From positions 124,001-188,000 of the forward strand of contig NZ_JAAGWD010000003.1 of NCBI RefSeq assembly GCF_010686685.1: 64,000 bases of DNA, given 5' to 3'. A program made the position numbers and the translations under genes. This DNA is from Pontibacter burrus. Its GTDB lineage: Bacteria > Bacteroidota > Bacteroidia > Cytophagales > Hymenobacteraceae. The notes under the pieces were generated by a model. The model was not told the origin of the DNA. It saw nothing but the letters and a program-made list of their open reading frames with translations, and ran no database searches. Positions within the stretch are counted from its first letter, which is position 1; every line of letters starts with the position of its first letter. This document shows positions 59,114-64,000 of this stretch, piece by piece.

Positions 59114-61405
59114 ATGAAAAGGTTGGTAACCGGCTTTGTGTGCCTGATGGCACTGTGCCAGATAACTTATGCCCAAACGATAACCAAAGGGCAGGTAATA
59201 GATGCTTTAACCAAAGAGCCCCTATATGGCGTAACCATACGCACCACCGATGCCAAAGCCGGAACTATAAGCGGTATTGACGGGACTTTTAACCTGAATA
59301 TGCCGGCGCCTGCCGACTCGCTGGTGTTCTCATACATTGGTTACGATCTTCAGAAAAAGCCTTTAAATAAAGGTGAACTGCTGGTGCAACTGAAACCATC
59401 CTCAAACCAACTGAACCAGATTGTGGTTTCGGCCAGCCGCGAGGCGTCTACCCGTACGCAAACGCCTGTTGCCATCAGTGCCATTTCAAAAGAAGTACTG
59501 CTCGAAACCAAGCCTGTATCGCTGGAGCAGGTGCTGAATAAGGTAAGCGGCGTATATATGGTAAACCTGGGCAACGAGCAGCATACCATGGCTATTCGTC
59601 AGCCAATAGGCTACAAGAGTCTGTTCCTGTACCTGGAAGATGGCATTCCGATCCGCACAACAGGTAACTTTAACCACAACGCCCTTATAGAGATAAACAT
59701 GGGCGCCCTGCGCAATGTGGAAGTTATTCGCGGACCTGCTTCATCGCTTTACGGCAGCGAAGCCATCGGAGGCGCAATCAACTTTATAACCCAGGCCCCT
59801 GCCCAGATTTTTACGGCAAGAGTTCAGGCCGAAGGAAGTGACCGCGGTTATCGTCGCACGGATTTCAGCGTGTCTAACACTTTTGGCAAGCTGGGTGTGT
59901 ATGTGGCTGGGTATTATGCGGCACAGCGCAATGGTATTATAGAACACAGCGATTTCGATAAACTGGCACTCACCCTAAGAGCTGACTATAGTTTTAGCGC
60001 CACTACAAAACTGATTACCTCTGCCAGCCTGGTAGACTATAAAACCGACCAGACCGGAGGACTGGACAGCACCCGTTTTTACAGCAAGGAATATAGCAGT
60101 CTGCACACTTTTACTTACCGCAAAGTGGATGCATTGCGTTTGAGAGCCACCCTGGAACACAAATGGAATGCCCAGCACAGCACACAGGTAACCGGCTTTT
60201 ACCGCAACAATGCCATCGGCCAGAATCCGTTTTATGCCATCAAAAACGTAAAAGGAAACCCACTGAAAGCCCAGGGCGAGCTGAACGAAGATGCCTTTCA
60301 GAGCTTTGGCTTTGTTGCACAGCATAAAACCATGTTCTCGTTCCTGGATGCACAGCTCATAAGCGGTATCAGCACCGACTATAGCCCTGCATCTTACGAG
60401 GCTGAGCAGATCGACATTGACAGAAACGAAACCGGGAAATACACGAACTATAGCAAAACCGGCACGCTGCTGACCGATTACGATGTAAAGCTACTTAACA
60501 CAGCAGCCTATGCCCAGTTCGAGCTAAACCCGATCGAGAAACTGAAAGGGGTTGCGGCCCTGCGTTATGATAGGCTGGATTTTGATTTTGATAACCACCT
60601 GGAGCCTGGAGCTTTTACCGGTGCGCCGGATGAGAAGAACGGTTTCCAGAGCCTTACCCCGAAACTTGGCCTAACTTATGACCAGGGCCGCGACATCGGG
60701 CTGTACACCAACTATAGTGTAGGATTTACCCCGCCACAGATTACGGAACTATACCGCGGCGTGCAGGTGCCTATACTTAAGCCTGCCAACTATAACAACT
60801 ACGAGCTTGGCGGCTGGATCAGTTTTGCGCAGACCAAAGGCTACCTGGATGTAAGCTTTTACCAGTTGGATGGAAGAAATGAGATCGTAAACGTGCGGTT
60901 GGATGATGGCTCTTACGAAAATCAGAATGCCGGACGTACCCGCCACCGCGGCTTGGAATATACCCTGAAATATGCACCGGTTGACGGGCTGAACTTCCGC
61001 TTTAGTGGCACCAATGCAAAACACGCTTACATAGAATATAACGAGAAGGGAGTTGAGTTTGCAGGTAAGGAAATGGCAACAGCTCCGCGCTTTATCAGCA
61101 ACACCGAAGTAACCTACAAACCTGCTCTTGTAAAAGGTTTGCGCCTTGGCCTGGAGTGGCAACACATGGACAGTTATTACTTGGATGCGGCAAACTCTGA
61201 GAAATACAGTGGCTACGAGCTGCTGAATGCCAGGATCGGGTATGTGCTGATTGGATTTGATCTATGGGCGAATGTACTGAACCTGACCAACGAACTATAT
61301 GCTACCACCGCAGACAAAAATGCCTGGGGCAAGAGCTACCGTCAGGGCGCACCAAGAACCGTGCATCTGGGAATTGGCTATACGCTGGGCGCAAGAGCAA
61401 AATAA
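59114..61405 (+). CDS. TonB-dependent receptor
   Basis: The 763-residue outer membrane receptor has a signal peptide (MKRLVTGFVCLMALCQITYAQ). A CarboxypepD_reg-like domain (about 24-100), a TonB-box-like segment (LNQIVVSASREAS, about 99-111) and a plug (about 115-225) with GIPIRTTGNFNHNALIEINM and VIRGPASSLYGSEAIGGAINF follow. A 22-strand-sized barrel ends with HLGIGYTLGARAK. It is a real TonB receptor, unlike the three barrel paralogues elsewhere in the window. The neighbours suggest import of metal or a metal-loaded ligand; this is inferred. Confidence 0.93.
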   Translation: MKRLVTGFVCLMALCQITYAQTITKGQVIDALTKEPLYGVTIRTTDAKAGTISGIDGTFNLNMPAPADSLVFSYIGYDLQKKPLNKGELLVQLKPSSNQLNQIVVSASREASTRTQTPVAISAISKEVLLETKPVSLEQVLNKVSGVYMVNLGNEQHTMAIRQPIGYKSLFLYLEDGIPIRTTGNFNHNALIEINMGALRNVEVIRGPASSLYGSEAIGGAINFITQAPAQIFTARVQAEGSDRGYRRTDFSVSNTFGKLGVYVAGYYAAQRNGIIEHSDFDKLALTLRADYSFSATTKLITSASLVDYKTDQTGGLDSTRFYSKEYSSLHTFTYRKVDALRLRATLEHKWNAQHSTQVTGFYRNNAIGQNPFYAIKNVKGNPLKAQGELNEDAFQSFGFVAQHKTMFSFLDAQLISGISTDYSPASYEAEQIDIDRNETGKYTNYSKTGTLLTDYDVKLLNTAAYAQFELNPIEKLKGVAALRYDRLDFDFDNHLEPGAFTGAPDEKNGFQSLTPKLGLTYDQGRDIGLYTNYSVGFTPPQITELYRGVQVPILKPANYNNYELGGWISFAQTKGYLDVSFYQLDGRNEIVNVRLDDGSYENQNAGRTRHRGLEYTLKYAPVDGLNFRFSGTNAKHAYIEYNEKGVEFAGKEMATAPRFISNTEVTYKPALVKGLRLGLEWQHMDSYYLDAANSEKYSGYELLNARIGYVLIGFDLWANVLNLTNELYATTADKNAWGKSYRQGAPRTVHLGIGYTLGARAK

Positions 61406-61425
61406 ACTATAAATCCGCACAACAC

Positions 61426-62688
61426 ATGACACGCTCATTCAACATACTTTATACTTTGTTTCTGGCGCTGTTTCTGGTAATTGCCAGTTGCAGCCAGAAC
61501 CGCCAGCCAGCTAACCAGGCAGATTTTGCACAGGTACCGGCTTCGCCTGTTTCAATTTCAACGCCGGGATTGTCGGCATCGTGCCCGTACCTAACCCAGG
61601 ATAATAATGGCAACGTGGTGCTGAGCTGGGTGCAGGCTATTGATACTACGGAAAATTACCTGATGGCTTATGCTGTTTCTGATGACGGTGGGAAGACCTT
61701 TGGCGAAATGCAAACTATAGCCACCACCAAAGGAGTACACCCGCACGACGAGAACCTTCCCCGGATCCTGTACCGGAGCAACGGCGATATCATTGCCATG
61801 TATCCGGTTAGCAATCCGAATCCGAAGAACAGTTATGCCGGACTGGTTTTTTACACGCAGTCGTTTGATGGTGGTAAGACCTGGACCGAAGCCAGGCAAC
61901 TGTCTGAAGACACGGTTAACAGCATAGATGAACGCTATTTTGATATGGAAGAGCTACCAAACGGGGAAGTAGGGGCCATCTGGCTAGACTCCAGAAAAGA
62001 AACCGACAAGGAAGGCTCCAGCTTATACTTTGCCAGTACAAACGGGCGCAACGGTTTTACAAATGAGAAAGTGATCGATACCCAACTCTGCCAATGCTGC
62101 CGCACGGATCTGTATGTAGATAATGAACAGCAATTGCACGTGGCGTACCGCGGCATCCTCAACGACAGCATCCGCGACATGATGCACCTGGTATCATTAG
62201 ACGGAGGTAAAACATTCTCAGGACCAGAGCGCATCAGCGCTGATAACTGGGTAATTGATGGTTGTCCGCATACTGGCCCGGCTATGACCTCGAATAAGTT
62301 TGGAATGCACTATGCCTGGTTTACGATGGGCGGTGGAAGCGGCGTGTACTATAGCCAAAAAGAGCCCGGCAAAACCTTCACTCCCCGCGAAACTATAAGC
62401 AATGCACCGGCAGCCCGGCACCCACAACTCAGCACGTTCAATAATGGAAAACTGGCTATAGTCTGGGACGAACGAGGCGGCAGCGACAAGAAAAGCAACT
62501 ACATTGGGTTACAGATCCGCAGCGAGAACGGAGCCCACCTGAGAACCGCACAGCTTACAGCAGCCAATGGCAATGCAGTGTACCCGGTTATCACAACTAT
62601 AAAAGACAAGGAGCTGCTGGTAGCTTATACAGTTAAGAAAGATAATGGCAATGAAGTGTGGTGGCAACTGGTAAAACCTGAGATATAG
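61426..62688 (+). CDS. BNR-repeat (sialidase-like) lipoprotein with CxCC motif
   Basis: I chose the start at 61426 because the longer ORF runs over the TonB receptor's end in another frame, whereas MTRSFNILYTLFLALFLVIASC is a proper lipoprotein signal (C22). The 420 residues form a probable six-bladed propeller with Asp-box repeats SDDGGKTF (85-92), SFDGGKTW and SLDGGKTF. Sialidase active-site residues are not evident. Four unusual cysteines stand out: C53, C222, C224, C225 (LCQCCRTDLYVD) and C280 (DGCPHTGPAM). They suggest metal or heme binding rather than glycan cleavage. The gene lies 20 nt behind the TonB receptor and is probably in its operon. Confidence 0.85.
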   Translation: MTRSFNILYTLFLALFLVIASCSQNRQPANQADFAQVPASPVSISTPGLSASCPYLTQDNNGNVVLSWVQAIDTTENYLMAYAVSDDGGKTFGEMQTIATTKGVHPHDENLPRILYRSNGDIIAMYPVSNPNPKNSYAGLVFYTQSFDGGKTWTEARQLSEDTVNSIDERYFDMEELPNGEVGAIWLDSRKETDKEGSSLYFASTNGRNGFTNEKVIDTQLCQCCRTDLYVDNEQQLHVAYRGILNDSIRDMMHLVSLDGGKTFSGPERISADNWVIDGCPHTGPAMTSNKFGMHYAWFTMGGGSGVYYSQKEPGKTFTPRETISNAPAARHPQLSTFNNGKLAIVWDERGGSDKKSNYIGLQIRSENGAHLRTAQLTAANGNAVYPVITTIKDKELLVAYTVKKDNGNEVWWQLVKPEI

Positions 62689-62712
62689 ACTATTGTTCTA
62701 TTGTTACATGAA

Positions 62713-62763
62713 TTGCTGGCGCGAGCCGTTTGCTAGCGCGAGCCGTTTGCTGGCGCGAGCGTG
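62713..62763 (+). repeat. 17-bp tandem repeat, three units
   Basis: The units TTGCT(G/A)GCGCGAGCCGT occur at 62713-62729 and 62730-62746, with a third diverging unit at 62747-62763. The GCGAGC core is shared with the hairpin repeat at 62755-62772. It is too short and too few to be a CRISPR array. Confidence 0.8.
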
Positions 62764-62772
62764 CCGCTCGTG
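62755..62772. repeat. GCGAGCG hairpin repeat, copy 2
   Basis: GCGAGCGTGCCGCTCGTG is nearly the same as the copy at 22526-22544. Both are intergenic and can form a short stem. Confidence 0.65.
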
Positions 62773-63227
62773 TCTCATTATGGTGTAGAGTCTCCTGACT
62801 CAACTGGCCTGGAATGACAAGATTGCGTTAAGCGTTTACTATAGTTTGTAAGCAGTTCGTTCTATAGTCAGCTATAGTTGCAACCCGACACAAGCAGTTC
62901 GTGCTATAGTTGCTGTTGATCCTGGGAGCTCTACTGGCCAATAGTTTTATAGTTGACTTTGGTGCGCTCACGGCCGCGGGGCCCCGTCTTCGGGCATCGC
63001 GCGGTGTACATTTCTTTTGCTCGTTCCTCGCAATGCCTGACGCCACCAGAAATCTACAAGGCGCTCAACCCAAAGACTGAGATCACTCGATAGCTACCAC
63101 TATAGTTTGATGAATGGCTATAGTTGCTTGGGTTTTCCGTGGTTGTTGTTCCATGGGCAGGCTGCGCCTGCCTGTTCGTGGTTAGTAACTATAGTACGAT
63201 AGCGCAAACTATAGCAGCAGCATAAAG

Positions 63228-63254
63228 TCCCCCTTTGAAGGGGGCAGGGGGATG
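63228..63254. repeat. G-rich hairpin repeat, copy 1
   Basis: GTCCCCCTTTGAAGGGGGC followed by AGGGGGATG forms a C5/G5 hairpin plus a further G5 run. A related element is at 63304-63332. Similar elements are common between genes of Bacteroidota. Confidence 0.7.
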
Positions 63255-63303
63255 ACTAACGCTAACTATAGAACTATAATTCCAACTATAGTAATTGCAG
63301 CAA

Positions 63304-63332
63304 CTCCCCTCTTGGGAGGGGTAGGGGTGGGT
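63304..63332. repeat. G-rich hairpin repeat, copy 2
   Basis: CTCCCCTCTTGGGAGGGG followed by TAGGGGTGGG shares the layout of copy 1: a C/G hairpin, then a second G run. Confidence 0.7.
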
Positions 63333-63434
63333 TAATTGGCAACTATAGAACTACAGCTCAAACTACAGGCAATGACCCAGTCCCAGCACGGAAAAAAGCC
63401 TCACTGATAATCTGTAACAAACTATAATCAACAA

Positions 63435-64000
63435 CTAACAATCAACAATTAGCGATTCAGGCACCATGGCCTCTGTCAGATCTTCAGCTTCAATGACACC
63501 ACCCGAAGGGAGATCAGCTAAGAGTAAATTTCCGATACGCACACGTACCAAGCGCAGTGTAGGAAAACCGACGGCGGCGGTCATTTTGCGCACCTGCCTG
63601 TTTTTGCCTTCTGTAACTGTAATGGAAACCCAACTGGTAGGGCCATGGCGGTCGTCTCGGATCTTACGGCTGCGCGGAGGAAAACCAGGAGCCTGCTCCA
63701 ACCGGAAAGCGGAACATGGCAGTGTTCTATAGTTTACGCCATTTATCCCTATATCAACGCCCTGCTGTAGTTGTAAGATGGCTTCGTCGGTTATCAGGCC
63801 ATCTACCTGGGCATAGTATTCTTTTTCTACATGTTTGCTGCGTACCTGCTCGCTTACCTTGCCATTTGTTGTGAGCAGCAGCAGGCCTTCGCTGTCTTCG
63901 TCCAGGCGGCCAATAGCCATAGTTCCATCCGGAAAATCATGTAGTTCGCCCAGCAGCTTTTTCTTTTTGTGCTCGCAGACAAACTGACTCAGGTAACCAT
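63435..64000 (-). CDS. RNA pseudouridine synthase (RsuA/RluE type), 5' truncated by window edge
   Basis: The minus-strand frame is open from the window edge (64000), so the start lies beyond it. The visible part begins GYLSQFVCEHKKKKLLGELHD, then the catalytic motif GRLDEDSEGLLLLTTNG (D of GRLDEDS is the active-site Asp), KHVEKEYYAQVDG, and the C-terminal VTEGKNRQVRKMTAAVGFPTLRLVRVRIG. This matches the RsuA/RluB/RluE subfamily, which modifies rRNA uridines. GYLSQF and size point to RluE (U2457 of 23S rRNA), but the first residues are missing. The gene has no S4 domain in the visible part. Confidence 0.9.
   Translation of the reverse strand, partial: GYLSQFVCEHKKKKLLGELHDFPDGTMAIGRLDEDSEGLLLLTTNGKVSEQVRSKHVEKEYYAQVDGLITDEAILQLQQGVDIGINGVNYRTLPCSAFRLEQAPGFPPRSRKIRDDRHGPTSWVSITVTEGKNRQVRKMTAAVGFPTLRLVRVRIGNLLLADLPSGGVIEAEDLTEAMVPESLIVDC

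Larger units (their letters stand above)
62839..63348. repeat. Densest cluster of CTATAG motif copies (11 in about 510 bp)
   Basis: CTATAG starts were found at 62839, 62862, 62872, 62904, 63100, 63118, 63189, 63209, 63266, 63286 and 63343, ten of them within AACTATAG or CTATAGTT. This is about one per 46 bp, against about one per 540 bp over the whole window. Confidence 0.85.
62689..63434. other. Repeat-rich intergenic region, 746 bp, without genes
   Basis: It contains three 17-bp tandem repeats, a GCGAGCG hairpin, two G-rich hairpin repeats, a GC-rich patch at 62971-63003 and eleven CTATAG motif copies between 62839 and 63348, the densest cluster of the window. No ORF is believable. It looks like a repeat collector region between convergent gene ends. 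Confidence 0.8.

Noticed and set aside
61264-61425. Longer start for the BNR lipoprotein
   Set aside because: The extra residues lie in the wrong frame over the TonB receptor's end and lack a signal, whereas the ATG at 61426 opens a normal lipoprotein signal.
62713-62763. Possible CRISPR-like array of 17-bp repeats
   Set aside because: Only three units without spacers, no cas genes within the window, and a short unit. It is a simple tandem repeat.
1-64000. tRNA, rRNA, tmRNA or prophage genes
   Set aside because: No cloverleaf consensus, rRNA core sequence, integrase or phage structural gene was recognised by eye; a covariance search would be needed to exclude small RNAs.
1-64000. CTATAG as a restriction site kept under selection by a restriction enzyme
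   Set aside because: A site cut by a resident enzyme is normally depleted rather than enriched, and no restriction-modification gene lies in the window. A methylase-only function remains possible.

Overview
The window looks like a chromosomal segment of a Bacteroidota bacterium, most likely a Cytophagales relative of Pontibacter or Hymenobacter. This is inferred from gene content: several CarboxypepD_reg-like/plug/beta-barrel outer membrane proteins, many short-signal lipoproteins, a cellulose-synthase-like glycosyltransferase, an M57 protease, Bacteroidota-type promoters (TTG, then TAnnTTTG) and almost no Shine-Dalgarno sequences. No rRNA, tRNA, CRISPR array or prophage was recognised. The only intact mobile element is one IS256-family insertion sequence.

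Layout. 0-5.3 kb: the end of an ABC-F ATPase gene, an IS256 element sitting inside a terminator, small lipoproteins, a widely conserved exported protein, and an overlapping HipA-like kinase/DUF3037 pair. 5.3-10.6 kb: an outer membrane barrel protein, the SelO pseudokinase and small hypothetical genes. 10.7-15.9 kb: a disordered protein, DoxX, a broken msrB, a zinc alcohol dehydrogenase with a partner protein, YjjX and a Vms1-like (VLRF1) release-factor-domain protein. 15.9-22.4 kb: a 115-nt palindrome, a second barrel protein, a prion-like low-complexity protein, a YczE-type membrane protein, PepD and a GNAT protein. 22.6-27.4 kb: an ECF sigma factor, a mosaic anti-sigma factor, a VWA surface protein and a lipoprotein, probably one signalling unit. 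27.4-32.6 kb: a GT2 synthase divergent from a TIM-barrel glycosidase, then an M57 metzincin-like protease. 32.7-42.2 kb: three STAS-like paralogues, MscL, CspA, a third barrel protein, LuxR-type regulators, a PEBP protein and Hsp20. 42.7-47.4 kb: an FMN glutamate-synthase-like protein with a Rnk/GreA-type factor, and HrpB. 47.5-58.5 kb: a transporter block (two APC permeases, an LPG-synthase-like membrane protein, Kup, DedA, a POT peptide transporter, CorA). 58.6-62.7 kb: a Cys-rich small protein, a TonB receptor and a BNR lipoprotein with a CxCC motif, possibly for metal handling. 62.7-64 kb: a repeat-rich intergenic region and a truncated pseudouridine synthase gene.

The strongest unexplained signal is a short motif scattered through the whole window, AACTATAG and its complement CTATAGTT. 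By eye I count about 119 copies of CTATAG and about 104 of the octamer in 64 kb, where base composition alone would predict roughly 17 and 2-3. It lies in genes, terminator loops, stop codons, start-codon contexts and at the centre of a large palindrome, in a way that recalls iterated palindromes or uptake signals of other bacteria. Counts were made by hand and should be recomputed.
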